The translations under genes and the position numbers were made by a program. Of a stretch of DNA of 64,000 nucleotides, positions 22,623 through 35,560 are shown one piece after another (position 1 is the first letter of the stretch; each line of letters opens with the position of its first letter). This DNA comes from Xenopus tropicalis (lineage: Eukaryota; Chordata; Amphibia; Anura; Pipidae). Location: NCBI RefSeq assembly GCF_000004195.4, contig NC_030678.2:80326904-80390903 (forward strand), given 5' to 3'. The notes beneath the pieces were generated by a model. It did no database searches, was not told the origin of the DNA, and saw only the letters and a program-made list of their open reading frames with translations.

Positions 22623-25600
22623 CATAACACCTTTTCAATGTCTGACTTTGCTTTCCTGAGACAGAAGCAATGGACAAAGTATGGGATCCAATCCTGTGTA
22701 GGCAATATGGATGTGTATACCAATATTAAGAAGGCTGGAAGGTGGAATGTCCTGGTTCACCATAGGACATTGTCCTTACAACAGCATGAGACAGGTGGGT
22801 TTTGTTTGCCAACAATGTTGCACATGAAAAATGATTATGGCAAAGGAGCTCCATAGACTAAACCTCTGATCAAACACAATTGGATTCTAAGATTAAGTGC
22901 ACACTCTAAAACCCAACTTCAGTCTAGCAATGAATACTTATAAGCATGTCCCGTCCCCCCAGAATTTTGCTGTCTCAAAGAAATGGCAAGAGAAGCTCAG
23001 CAGTATTCTAAATACTAAAATATTAATGCATTATTTATAGCATCCCACATAACTATGCAAAATAAGCAAAAAATCCCATTGCATAAGAAACATTAATGCA
23101 TATTTGATCATCGAGATTTTACCATCATTTTATTTAGCTTGTCTGTGTTATAGTTGCACTGGTTAGAATGTTGCTTCTCAGGGGTAAATAAACATTCTGA
23201 AACCAGCCTTCTGAATAGCTAAAAATCCATTAAAAGTGAAAATTACTGGGGAGTGCATGACCACAGCGGACTCATATTCAACAAATGTAATTGGCAAGTT
23301 TGTGTTTATGCCGAGATGGGCAAAAGAGAGAAAAGAGAAGTTAGTGGGAACTGTTAATTTAGATGAAGTCTGAAAGTGTCACTGCCTGTGCAGGCATAAA
23401 GAAAAAATATAGGGTTATGGTGTTGTAAGCAGGAAAATTTAGCCATCTAGCAATCTGTTATGCTGCCACTTTCTGATGGGCCTGTGGGGAACTTTTGCCC
23501 CTCAGAGTACTTGAATTTTCATAGAGTATTTTCAACCTTGGTCTGGGCTATGTTGATTTGGTAAAATGACACTCTGAAGAAGTAGCACAGAGGGAAAAAA
23601 CGATATTCCATTATGTACTTGCCAGCCAGCCAGCAAACAATCATTGTAGTTAATGCTAGTTTTATTAATAGGGAAAAAATATGGGAGATGTCAGAGGACT
23701 GGCATATTCCTCCAGGAGAGGTGATAACCCTACTTCTAAAGTATATAAAAACTTTTTTTTTTTATAAAACCATATTGTAAATAGGATTTTAATTATAAGA
23801 ACTATTGGTTTTGATTGACTTGTGTGATAGTAAAGATTGCCTTCTACCCTACTTAGTATAACTCACTCAGCATTGGCCCCTACCTGTTACTGAGCTGCCA
23901 TTTTAAGCAAGAGGTTTGACACCACAGGTTGGACTGGTTTTGCTTATTAAGAGACAGCCAGCTTTCAATTAGTGTCTAATATACCTTCTACAATTGTTTG
24001 CCTCTGATGTCACTCACTTCCACTTTTGGCTGAACTTTATGACATACCATTGATTACTTAAAAGACATCACCAAACAGTGGCAAGTCAACATGATCATTG
24101 CCATTCTAAATAGTATGCTCTATTGCCTTTTTATTAAAGCCATACCTACAGTATAAAGGCTCTGCCCAGTCATTACTCTAGAACCCTTGATAAGTTTAAT
24201 GTGCAGGTTCCTGAGTGGCCGTTACTTTTTCCTACACAATCCAATTCACATTCTATTGTAGTCCAGTTTCACAACCCCTTTGCTGGATTTTAAAGTCTTG
24301 GCTACTTACCTCCTTGCTTACCTGCCAATGTCTATTTGCAGCCTATTTTACAACTATTCTTTATCTTAACTTTTCTCTATGCAGCACCATTGCTTGCTGC
24401 CATTAAAGTGCAGAAGTCTTGTGCCATTATGACCTGATCATACCTGAGTAGGAATGAGGCACATCACGACACAAATCCACACAAATTCTGCCCGATTATT
24501 GTAATGATGGCAAATATGTAATCAAAATGTCACCAGTTTACATGAACATGAATGTATTGGTTACTATCTTCATGTTGTCATTAAACTCTGGCCTTTTTCA
24601 ATTTCTTGCACTGAAAGGGGGCCATTGGCCCAGATTGGATAACTTGTTGACTGTGAGATATGAAGACAATTATGAAGATTTTGAAAGTTTTACAAGGCAC
24701 ACTGTTGACTGTGGAGATGTGGAAAGCATTATTATTTGAGGTGGGGTAGATGAGAGCAAAATGTCAGGGATCACATGGCCTAAAGTAAAGGGGCACAATA
24801 TCAGGTGACTGTTTTACAATAAGTGCTTGCCCTGGTTATACTACAAATAAATTAAGTTTAATTTTCTAAATGTGTGAAATTGAATTTATTTCCTATGAAA
24901 TGTTCCCGGAAGAGTATCCTTTGCAGTTAGAAGTATTAACATGTAGCCCTTGAAAAGAATTTGTGCAGTAACAATAATGATGATAAATTGATTGTAAACT
25001 CATATATAGAATTGTTCATAATGAAAGCACATTTTATACTAAGCTACTTTCCAGTATACATTAATTATACATTTTCAATACTTTTATTCTTTATAAATTG
25101 AATGCCATTGCTATCCACTTCACTGTTGATCCTGATTGCATGTACCATTAAAACAAAGCAGGAACAGTCAGCTCACCTCCAGCCAAGGCTACAATTTAAC
25201 CCAATGACTTGTATGTTCTATAATTAACAGACCTGTAAATAAGTAAAATCCTAGGATTGTGCAAGGTATAGTGGGTGGAGTCAATGGTACCTATAGTCAA
25301 GATCAGCAATGAAAGTAATAGCAATGGAGAGGCAGATACTGTTTCCAATTTCCAATAACATTTAATTTTCATTTGTATTTATTAATTTTGAAAATTGCCT
25401 AGAATTCAGTTTGCTTTCATTATACAAAATGTTACAATGGGACATGCAAACTATTTAAAATAACAGCAAAATGTGCAATGCACCACCTATAAAGGGTACA
25501 TTAGCAGATAAAAGAAGTACTTTCAGTACAGGCCAAGTGCCTTTTTAGAAAGACAAGGTTGTACATATTCTATAATAACATAGTAGATGCTACTGTTCCT

Positions 25601-25639
25601 ATGTCCTTGTTGCTTTATCATTATTTATTTATTATTAGA
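22623..25639. other. Unique DNA, no gene seen
   Basis: Long stretch with no transposon termini and no recognisable exon. Poly-T occurs near 23754-23763. Confidence 0.4.
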
Positions 25640-26060
25640 ACTGGGCCAATGAATAGAGAGGCTGTGTCGTTTCTCATAAGATCAGTTACACTGAAACAAA
25701 TCTTCCTTCTGCCTCATTAGCATTAAAACTTTACACAACCCACAGGAACAAGAAGGAAAAGCCCTCGGTGCTTGAAAGATACAATTAAATATTAGGAGTT
25801 CCAAGGCTTAATTTGAGCTGGCTTGTTTAATCTTCTGTAAAATCTATGCGCTCTTCTTATCACTTATCTTTATTCTGCTGGGCATTTTACAGGCTGGAAG
25901 CACAGTGAATTCCATAATGTATTTCATTATCCAGCTATTGCCAGAGCTGTTATGGTTAAAAGCTTATTCACTACAAAATCATCTTCTCATGCATAACAGA
26001 AGCTAATTACATGTCTGTCTTTAGAGCGAATTTGCTTATATAATACACTTAAGCTTGGCC
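25640..26060. promoter_or_regulatory. Candidate conserved non-coding block
   Basis: The stretch is repeat-free and of even base composition, with homeodomain-like cores (CTCATTAGCATTAAAA, GGCTTAATTTGAG, AGCTAATTACATG) and a GATA/TATC cluster (TTATCACTTATCTTTATTC). It has no coding frame. Enhancer function is an inference from composition only. Confidence 0.3.
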
Positions 26061-27990
26061 ACTGTAGAAGCAGCACCTGGATGGTCTTATTTACAAAATC
26101 AAAGCTTTACAGACAATCTAATGTTTGAAGTCTACTCATGAATCTTAAACCTAACCCAATGGCAAGGACATTTTGAGAATAGTACAGCTGCATTTTTGTC
26201 ACCTGGCTACAGATTGACAGTGTGTGCTATTAGTTTTCTACTGCAGAGAACTGGAATTCTGGGGAAAAATAACACATAAAACTGGATCTGAAATTGGAGC
26301 CAAAATTATGTTTTTGAGTTCATATGACTTTTCATACAATGAAGACGGCAAAAGGCACAAAGTTGCAGGTTGTAAAGTAGACGGGGCTTGTTGCAGTATG
26401 GATGACTCAGTACATGGGTTTTGGTATAATAGGGACATGATCGGGGTGGATTAGAGGCATGACCATACATCTGCAGGGCATTTCTTTATTGGGGCCTAAT
26501 ATTGTACTTGTTGGCAGATTCCACTTCCCAGGTGACCGGTAAGTTAATAATTGGTGCCTCTGCTAACTTAGTAGTATGTGACCCCATGATTAGTGATGAC
26601 AGGGCTGTAAGGAAGTACCCCCCCCCCCAGCAAAGGCTAATGGGGCATATACACAAAACAGTTAATGTAAATTACTTATGTATGCTATCTTGTGTTCTAC
26701 TAGTCTTTCTTAAAGGGAAAATCTGTTTTATTTCTCTCACTGATTCTATTTAGACTTAGTTTCACATGCTTATGTATTTTAATCCAACCCATAATTTATA
26801 ATAAATAGCAGGTAAATAAATTCAAACTTTTTGCTAGAATTGCTGGAAAATGGCATTGCTATGAAGGCTCTAAACATCAATGAAACCAGCCCTCTCATTA
26901 TTCACATCACTCCCCTTTTAGGTAAACTGCCGTTCCTTATATCTTTTTATTGGCTTTTTAAGGTCAGACCTATGGCAGAAGAATCTAAATATAGTTAAAG
27001 AGAGGGGTCTGACTAGGCAAACCATTCCCATTTCAAGTCCCATACAGCATTTTAATCAGAATATATTTTAATATATTCACATACTTAATGTTAAATAAAG
27101 AAAGCTTTCCGTACAATAAAAACAGCAAAAATGTTCCTTTACATATAAATGTTTTTTCAACTTTTGAAATCTATTATTATTCAGGTTTCTAATTGGGACA
27201 GTGTATAAAATGGCAGTGATGTGGGTAAATCAGCGGTTTGTGTTCGGTACTTAGTCTAATGGGATTAGCTGATTTCCCTATTGCCCTATTTACCAGTCAT
27301 TTTTTTGGAGGGGGCGGTTGTGCTTCAGTAATAACACATTCCATAGAACTATATGGGACTGTTAACAATACAAAATAACAAGGCCTTGTGTTATTAAGGT
27401 CAAATTGTTGCATCTCAACAAGCCACAATTTAATTTGTTTCATCAAGAACCAGCATTCTAGGAAAAAGACATACAAGAGAGCATAAAGATTAAGTGGTTA
27501 GAGCAATATCCAGTGAATACGATACATATTTTTTATTTCTTGGTTATTTCACTAAATTGCTTTATGAGACTTACAGAAAACTTTTCTTGAAACACATTCA
27601 ACCCAGAATAACGCAGGGCAGGAGGGCACTTTTCCTCTGGAGAATCCCCTCATTTGCAAATGCCCCCTCAACTTGTATCATTAGCAAAGCAGTGCACTGC
27701 TAAATGATCTATCTGCTTCAAATTAAGTAGTCTTTATATTCCATGTGTGCAGACTTCAATTTCACTGATTTCAATTCAGTTCCATATACCAGTGCTTCTA
27801 AGCTTTCATTCATATGCTTGACCTAAAGTAAGTGTGGTAAAAGAACGCAATGATTGTCTCATTAGAAGGCACTTGTGTTTAATATACAAAGGGTTAATCA
27901 TCCTATATCTGCCTGTATATATCAATTCTGCAACCCAATTCTGCAAATGTTTGGGATTGCACTCTTTTTCTTTGGAGAAGTGAGAGAAAG
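26061..27990. other. Unique DNA, no gene seen
   Basis: A poly-C run lies at about 26618-26628. No transposon ends or exons were recognised; frames at 26224-26454 and 26502-26753 are unremarkable. Confidence 0.4.
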
Positions 27991-28478
27991 TGTAACGATA
28001 CCTGGTGATCCAGTGGGTCTGTGGGGATGCCCGCCATCTTCTTCCATGTACGTCTTTCTGGTTTTGACACACATGCATGCACGTGTCTTTTTGTTCAGCA
28101 CGCAACATCTGATGTCACTTTTGGTGCAAAATTTAAATATTTAAAGATCCCACGACCCTGTACTCATTGCCCAATGTAAGTCAATTCTAGATTGTTCCTG
28201 AGTGCGTACCTGTTCTGCTTTCCTGTGTTTTGACTCCTACTTGTTCCTGACTGCCTGAACCAACCTTTATTTGTTTTGACTACTCTTCGCATTCTGATTC
28301 TGTACCACGCTGTCTGTTGGTTATTGACCCTGGCCTATCCTTTGACTATGCTGACTCGTTCCCCATTCCTCCCATCACATGTTTTAGTTCCCTTGCCTGC
28401 TCAAAACTCTCACCTTGGCTCTCTCTCTTTAAGTCCAAGTAGCGAAGGGCTCCTCCCTACGTGAAAGCCGGCTGTTAC
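27991..28478 (+). mobile_element. Probable solo LTR, Gypsy-like
   Basis: It starts TGTAACGATACC and ends GCCGGCTGTTAC, so the ends form the short inverted pair TGTAAC/GTTAC. The body has a TTTAAATATTTAAAG TATA-like stretch near 28130 and the pyrimidine-rich CCTG/TTGTTCCTGACTGCCTG composition typical of Xenopus LTRs. No second LTR or gag/pol frame is visible in the window. The target duplication was not found, so the boundaries are provisional. Confidence 0.45.
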
Positions 28479-29812
28479 TGGCAGAAGCTAGAGCCGTGAC
28501 TGGATCCTTGGTGCCTGTTCTGAATTTTGGGATACCAATTGAGACAGAAGGGTATTTTCAGTAACAGACGAGATGCAGGGTTAGAGGGTTAGAGTTGAAA
28601 GCACGAGAGAGATGAAAATATAGTTGAAAGCAGAGAAAATCTGGGTGGGGGCTAATCGTGCTTTATATTTAATCTGATATTTCTCTGAATTGATCGTCAG
28701 CCTTGGTTGGTTAAAATACTATTGGGGCTAGGTTTAAAGGGACAGTTCACCTTAAAATCAAGTGTGACTGTCCTATTTTGCAGGACAGTTCTTTGTGTGT
28801 TTTGCAGAGCCAGAATTAGGGGTCGGCAGAAGATGAAAGGCAAATAATTTAGAATCCATAGAAGATGAAAACTGAAAAACTATTACAAATAGTCTATGCA
28901 TAGTACACATCATGTAAATTTTTAGATATATTGTTGGTTTTGGTCTGGGGGTTTGTGCGTTGTTTGCATAAGGCCAGACTCTATAGTGTCGGCAGACATT
29001 TTCCTCTGGGCTTTTTAAAGGGAGTTTGCAGGTGATGGAATGCTCTTGAGATTACAGTCTGTTTTGCTAATGACATCTCATTTCCTATTGAGGTCAGTCC
29101 CATTAACCCATGAAATGCACCCACAAACAAGTGATACATTTTAAACTTTTACATTCAACAAACACAGCAGTCAGAGCTGAAAAAATAATAGCTGGATGCT
29201 CTTTATAGTGGAAAAGACCAAAAATGGTATTAAATCATCAGAAAAGTGTGTCAGACAGACAGCATCCATTAGTAAATCAATGGTCATTTAGTGCAGAACA
29301 GGCTCACACAGCAGGCTTTTAATGATCACTGAAACATTATTACTGGGGATCTCCTGATGTGAAAGACAATCTGCTTCCAAAGGAACCTGATGCTAAACAA
29401 GCAGTCCCCACCTGATATGTCTGTATGTGGATACTTTCATGCCTGCATTATATAAATATTGATACATTGCCGCAGTACTTTTCAAACTATTGCTGTAGGC
29501 TAACTCTTTTCAAACATATAATGCAGAGGTACTTTAACAATCAGTGGCATGTAAATAACACCAGGGCACATTTGTTAATTGGCAGTTTTTTTGTTTAAGC
29601 TAAATAAAAAGCTGGCGCTGCAGGGTACAAAGTTACCTTACTCAGGCATGTCAGTACACTGGGGTTGGATTTAGATATCAATGTAATACAAAATATACTT
29701 ATGTTTTTATGCTTTACAACATGTAAAATAACAGCAGCAATGGCACCGCAACTGCCAGGGTATTCCTCCATGCCAATGATGAAACAGAAATGTTCACTCT
29801 TAATACTCTAAA
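28479..29812. other. Spacer with a T2-like fragment
   Basis: About 28732-28760 reads TTTAAAGGGACAGTTCACCT, the terminus of a TTAA-type MITE, here apparently truncated. The rest shows no gene. Confidence 0.45.
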
Positions 29813-30036
29813 AAGTGATGAGCGAATTTATTCTTTATTGATTAGATTATATGGATTTGCAGCGAATTGCCACATTTCGCCATAGTTGAATTATTTCGCG
29901 AAATGTGGTCGCATCACAATCGGTGCGGTTGCATCAAAAAAGAACAGGTGGCGGATTTTTCCATAATTTCATGAATTTTTCCGTATTTTGCCAAATTTTT
30001 CAGCAAAGTGAAACAGCACAGATTCGCTCATCACTA
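29813..30036. mobile_element. hAT MITE of the 'gtgatgagcgaat' family
   Basis: Left end AGTGATGAGCGAATTT and right end GATTCGCTCATCACTA are inverted. The flanks ACTCTAAA and ACTCAAAG are a plausible decayed 8-bp duplication. The core includes GCGAATTGCCACATTTCGC and GTGCGGTTGCATC. Same family as 1230-1468 and 15067-15230. Confidence 0.75.
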
Positions 30037-30344
30037 ACTCAAAGGTCAGTTGAAAGCAGTAGTTATCTGTCTGTTAACATCACCTGAACTTCTGGTTCTG
30101 ACTCTTGAAAACATATAGAAGAATCTAGCTGATTACAGGTCAAGGAAAGATAAAAATCACAGTGATTCTAATTTCTTACTTGTTACCCTCTTTTTCAGAA
30201 AATCTACAAGCCTGGGCTACTGAGCTGAGCATTGCACATGAATCTTCTTTCTCTTCTCCAGATGTCCCCAATCAGTCCAGATGTCACATGCACAGTTCAG
30301 AATGTGAGTGTATCACTCTGTGTCACTTCTTTTTTTTAAGAAGA

Positions 30345-30450
30345 AGAAGAGCACCAGCCCAGGGTAACAGGTAAGGAACTAGAATCACTGGGGGTGCTTA
30401 ACAACATGGTACCACCAGTGATATCCCCCAGTCATATTAACTTTTCTTAA
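30345..30450. repeat. Half copy of palindromic TTAA MITE
   Basis: It contains GCACCAGCCCAGGGTAACAG and the hairpin around CACTGGGGGTGCTTAAC, matching the right half of 18292-18707. The left half is absent. Confidence 0.55.
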
Positions 30451-30456
30451 CCTTAT

Positions 30457-30920
30457 AGGGATACTGTCATCATTTTTATGGCGTGCTTTGTATTTCTAAA
30501 TTACACTGTTTACATAGCAAATAATTCACACTACCATTTACAATTTTATTCTTGAACCAACAACTGTATTTTTTTAGTTGTAATATTGGTGTGTAGACAG
30601 CCATCCCAGTGCATTGTGCCTGAGTCTGAGCTTTCAGAAAGAGGCAGAGCTACACATTAGAACTGCTTTCAGGTAACCTATTGTTTCCCCTACTCCCATG
30701 TAACTGGAGGAGTTGAAAGTGGGACTTGGATTTCTTACTACTGAGTGCTATTCTGATATCTACTGGGAGCTGCTATCTTGCTACCTTCCCATTGTTCTAC
30801 TAATTGGCTGCTGGGGGAAATGGAAGGGGGTGATATCACTCCAACTTGCAGCGCAGCAGTAAAGTGTGACTGAAGTTTATCAGTGCACAGGTCACATTTT
30901 ATGTTGGAATGGGGTACATT
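30457..30920. repeat. Abundant Xenopus dispersed repeat
   Basis: It begins with ATAGGGATACTGTCATC and includes GCTGCTATCTTGCTACCTTC, GGGGGTGATATCACTCC and GTGACTGAAGTTTATCAG, phrases I recognise as a high-copy Xenopus repeat. The right end departs from the pattern after GGTCACATTTT. A small fragment of the opposite end (GTGTCAGTATCACTTTAA) lies at about 36533-36550. Confidence 0.55.
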
Positions 30921-32886
30921 TTGAGGCACAACAATAATAAAACTGATTCACTGGACCTTCATCTAGTTGTGTCAATGCGGTTATTGACAGAACTAGCTGT
31001 TGGGAACCCTGAATTACTGGCATGTCCAGGCTGCTGGTAATTCTACAGTATCCATGTGTCAATGTGTGTACTTACACATTATTCACTAGAGCAAGCAGAC
31101 GGGGCACATTGGCCTTAGTTGCTAGATTAAAAGAGAATGTCTGTATTCAAGTACCTTTTAAAAAGTGTTATTGTGAACTCAGTTGTGCTCTTTGCACATT
31201 GCACTTGTAATTATAAATGAGGCCCAGAACCTGTTAATTAATTGATAACCTGGTTCAAAACATTTGACTTTTACTACATTATTCCCAGAGAGAGTTATGT
31301 TTGCCCTGATCCAGCAAGGAATGAGCTAAATTCTGATTGGTTCCCATGGTTACTAGTTGGTGAAAAACTTTTACTGTTACAACCAAGCGCCATAGACCAA
31401 GAAAAAAAGTAGATAACATGAACGCTCCATCTTAACATGTCTGGCCTATACTTTGTACAAAATAAAATGACTTGTAATGCTGGCCCTTCTGTACTAATGG
31501 CCCATGAGTTATTAAACTAACTAGCCAGCATCAATAAAAAAAAAAGAATCTTCATTGATTTCATGATTGTTTGAGCAATTTTATATTATTCAGCTGCAGC
31601 ATCCACGGATTCTGAAATTGTCACTCTGAATATGATAGATAAAGAATGAACCCAGAGAACTGGCTTCAGCTTTTCAGTGCCTTTTAGAACATCCAATTTG
31701 CTGTATAGCCGTTATCACACACTAATGTCTCCAAGGCATGCTCTTTCTTGTACATGCTGCAGCTGAAAAGACAGAACTGTTCCAATCCTGCTGCATTAGG
31801 ATGCGGTAGGTCTGAACAAGTCTTGACTTCTACTGCTGATAGGCACAGCCAATGAACTTTGCACCCACAAAATTCTCATTTGGCTCATTCAAATGGCCAT
31901 GTCCTCACACTACAGATGCCTGTTTTGGTAACCCAGCTGGAACCTCCATCTATCCATCATGACTACTCTGACTTAAGGAGGGAAAGCAAGAAATGTGGAG
32001 AGAGCACAGATTAAAAAATGTATCTTGACTGATCAGAAAAGACAGAAATTGCCCACAAGCTCAAAAAGGAGCCCTTTGTTTGAGAAAAGCGAAATAAAAA
32101 GTAACAATGTGAATCTCGGCTAAACACTGAATTTTAGTGGGTTGTGTCACTTTGATAGCTTCAAGCTGTTAAGATGAATCTTTTAGGTCTAAGTGCAGAT
32201 GAAATAATATTATTGTGCGTGCAACAGAGAAAGGTTTGTTGGATATGGATATATTAATAGTCCTGGTTCTTCAGCTACTTGAAGTACAGCATTTTAAAGA
32301 AAAGTCAATATACTTTGAAATGTGGGCAATACGAATGACATTACATTATATTAAATATCAGCATAAATGTACCTCTTTCTGTAGAATCAAAACCATCACG
32401 TTTATCTTTTACATGAGATTTTTCTGCTATTTGTATTTGTATCTTACTGATTAAACTAATCTCTGGCACTGAAAGGGTGCTGTTATTCATTTTTAACCCT
32501 TTTATAACAGCCACATACTGCTGTGTAGTTTTTTGTTTTTTTTAAAACATTTGCTCTTTCAATTGATATTCAGTTTGGCAAAGTATAAATCTGTAACTGC
32601 AGGCACCAATACTTATACAAATTAGCATTCCTATAGCAATTTGTAATGCAGTTCCAGGTGCCAGTGTATCCAGAGTATATGTCTATAGGATCCATAGGTG
32701 CGGGTTGCCAGTAATTTCAGGATTCCCTTGTATCAGTACATACAATTCTGTGCAATGCGCCACAGAAGTTTGGGTAGGTGCATTAGTGCTTACTATAAGT
32801 TGCAAAGGAGTGTGTTTGAGGGCCAAGACCTTTGTGCCATGACCAGAGCCATTGACCTGAATCTGACTTTCTTCTTTACTTTACAC
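30921..32886. other. Unique DNA, no gene seen
   Basis: About 31560-31800 is repeat-free with moderate complexity, a weak enhancer candidate. Short frames are unremarkable. Confidence 0.35.
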
Positions 32887-32900
32887 ACTGATCTCTAATT
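32887..32900. repeat. Left target-site duplication of U4 chimera
   Basis: ACTGATCTCTAATT, repeated with one change at 33388-33401 directly after the A-tail. Confidence 0.85.
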
Positions 32901-32901
32901 A

Positions 32902-33387
32902 AGCTTTGCGCAGTGGCAGTATCATAGTCAATGAGGTCAAACCGAGGCGTGATTATTGCTAATTGTGATGAAGGTGAAGCTTGATGAAAGCGGAGAGGCT
33001 GTGTTCCCATTAGGGAAGAGCTGCTGACTTATTTTTTGTCGGGGGCTTCGCACATGCTCATTATGCCTAATCATGCTTCATGTATTTTTCTTTTATTCCT
33101 TCCAGTTGCCAGCTGAAGCCTTACCAAGGCGATTAATGGCATTGCACCCGTACACTTCTGCACACTTTTTGTGTTTGATTTGTGCACCCTGCATAGGTGT
33201 CATAGTCCTCTGGGCTTGACCCTAGGCCAAGACTTGGTGGTTTTCACCCTAGCTTCGGCGAAGGTGGATCTGCCCGCACATGCTGTTCATTGGCGAAAGC
33301 CTTGGACACATGAGCATCGGAGCCCATACCTTCGGGTAGGACTCACAGGCGATGACTCAACATCATGATTAAACAAAAAAAAAAAAA
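32902..33387 (+). pseudogene. Chimeric retrocopy: 5' U4 snRNA fused to an unknown A-tailed body
   Basis: Positions 32902-32965 match nucleotides 1-64 of vertebrate U4 snRNA with about six differences, starting at AGCTTTGCGCAGTGGCAG and ending exactly after GCTAATTG. This covers the U6-pairing region and the 5' stem-loop; the rest of U4, including the Sm site, is missing. Then about 405 bp of unidentified sequence follows, ending in an A-rich tail at about 33371-33387. A 14-bp duplication (ACTGATCT.TAATT, one mismatch) lies at 32887-32900 and 33388-33401. This is the structure of a LINE-mobilised template-switch product, or of a snRNA-headed SINE. It cannot act as U4. Confidence 0.85.
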
Positions 33388-33401
33388 ACTGATCTGTAAT
33401 T
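33388..33401. repeat. Right target-site duplication of U4 chimera
   Basis: ACTGATCTGTAATT, matching 13 of 14 bases of the left copy. Confidence 0.85.
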
Positions 33402-35032
33402 GACACATTCTTCTTGATCATATCTCATCTACGTCATCTAAGTCCCTTTTTTCCATCTGTATTTAGTACCATTTTTTAAGGCATGGCTACTGCCTTTACT
33501 GGGGAATCATACAAAAGTACAAGGCTCAATATGTCCACTCCCCAGATCCCTATGTGTCAAAAGTAACACTATAATAAAATTATAAATAAATAAGAAAAAC
33601 GGATGCTTTATTTATGTAAACATGTTAGTGTGTGATACATCCTTCATCCTATATTTTCTCGTAGTTGATGGGTTAACACTTGTATTTTCAGTTGAAAATT
33701 AAAAAAATATGATGTGAATTCAAATATTATGGCTACAAAAGTAAATTGCTGATACTCTTATCATTAGCAAGTCCTGCTGTTTGCAAACTGCGACCAATCT
33801 ATTTCTTTGTACACCCACCCACAGGAGCCTTTTCAGCTCAGATTTTCTGCTTTGAGTGGAATAGAAGGAGATCTGCTTCAAATGGCTGAGACATTTTTCT
33901 TTGACATTATATTTTTTTCTCATATATATATATATATACATGATATTTATGTGTATATGTGTGCTTGTCTATAAGCACATTATAGTAGGTATATTGCAGA
34001 ATGTAAAAACAAACATACAGTAGGCACTAATAATTAATTTCTAACAAAAAATTCAAGTTTTATGTAAAACATAATGGAATAAGAACCACACTTAACATTT
34101 TACCTTTTGCCATGGTAGACACATGGTTAAGCTAGTTGGCTATCAGCTGCAAATACTCCCCTGAATCATAATTCTGAAGATATGTGACAGTTTCCCCCAC
34201 ACCCACAAAAGACGGATGTTCATGGCATCCTTCATTTATCTTCTTTTGACATTTAAACAGGAATACTAAAATTTTAATGCCATTTTTTCAGACAATGCGT
34301 TGTCTTTAACCTTTGAGTAAGGTGTTGCTGGACTAATTTTAGAAGACTTCAAAAAAATTCATACCGAAGCAAGCAATTGCAAATGTAGCTTGGGCACCCA
34401 ATAGTGGCCCTGAATTATTTGTAATTTTTTTGCCATGATTTAAGAATTCACTGAATTCATAAATTTGGATTTAGACAAATTTGAATACACACATAATTGC
34501 TGCGTTATTGATAACCAAAAATTTGCACCTTAGGGTGGACATACACAGGCTGATAAAAGCTGCCTACTTCAGGCCGAGTAGACAGCATATTGGCTTACAT
34601 ATAGGGTCCTCCCAGTGGCCTGCCTGAAAAATATCTGTTTGAAAATCATCTAAAAATCTATCATTAAGGTTAAAAAAATCCTGTTAGGCAAGAACAGCAT
34701 TGGCATCCTCTTCCAACACCTCCCCCTGTTATGACCCCTAAGCCAACCATCAGATTATAGCAACTTTGTATTTCGCACATCCCTAGCTTGATTCTACTAC
34801 AGCTTTCTTAATATAACTGACCAGGTTATGTTAATATCCAATAAATAAAAGTTATAATCTTTCATGATTCTATATCACTAAAGCTGACCATAAATGCACT
34901 GATATTATTGTTCAAAACTACATTTCGTACAATTTTTGGACCGTGTGTGGGCTCCAAATTATGCATGTATTGTGTATTCTGTATCATACAAAGTCAAGAT
35001 TATATATATAATCCAAGTTAAGTAAAAAAACC
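33402..35032. other. Spacer with a MITE fragment
   Basis: About 34535-34690 (GTGGACATACACAGGCTGAT onward) resembles a decayed 'ccatacac' element. A (TA)n tract is at about 33921-33940. No gene is seen. Confidence 0.45.
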
Positions 35033-35560
35033 TGCCATACTCTGCCTTCCCTACCATGCCTGTGTGCCATACTCTGCCTTCCCTACCATGCCTGTGTGCC
35101 ATACTCTGCCTTCCCTACCCTGCCTTTGTGTGTGCCATACTCTGCCTTCCCTACCCTGCCTGTGTGCCATACTCTGCCTGCCCTACCCTGCCTTTGTGTG
35201 TGCCATACTCTGCCTTCCCTACCCTGCCTGTGTGTGTGTGCCATACTCTGCCTGCCCTACCCTGCCTGCGTGCCATACTTTCACTGTGTGTGCCATTCTT
35301 GGCTGGTTTGTGCCATACTTGGCCTGTGTGTGCCATACTCTGCCTGCCCTACCCTGCCTGTGTGCCATACTCTGCCTTCCCTACCCTGCCTGCGTGTGCC
35401 ATACTTTCACTGTGTGTGCCATTCTTGGCTGGTTTGTGCCAAACTTGGCCTGTGTGTGCCATACTCTGCCTGCCCTACTCTGCCTGTGTGTGCCATACTC
35501 TGCCTTCCCTACCCTGCCTGTGTGTGCCATACTCTGCTTGCCCTATGCTGCCTGTGTATA
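35033..35560. repeat. Minisatellite with higher-order structure
   Basis: The basic unit, about 32 bp, contains TGCCATACTCTGCC, TTCCCTACCCTGCC and a TGTG spacer of variable length. A higher-order unit of about 126 bp, marked by TGCCATACTTTCACTG and GCTGGTTTGTGCCA, occurs twice (35271-35396 and 35397-35522). All three forward frames stay open because the unit lacks stop codons, which explains the 175-205 codon frames here; they are not genes. Confidence 0.92.

Noticed and set aside
32902..32965. Functional U4 snRNA gene
   Set aside because: Only the first 64 nt are present, the Sm site is missing, and the A-tail with target duplication shows a retrocopy.
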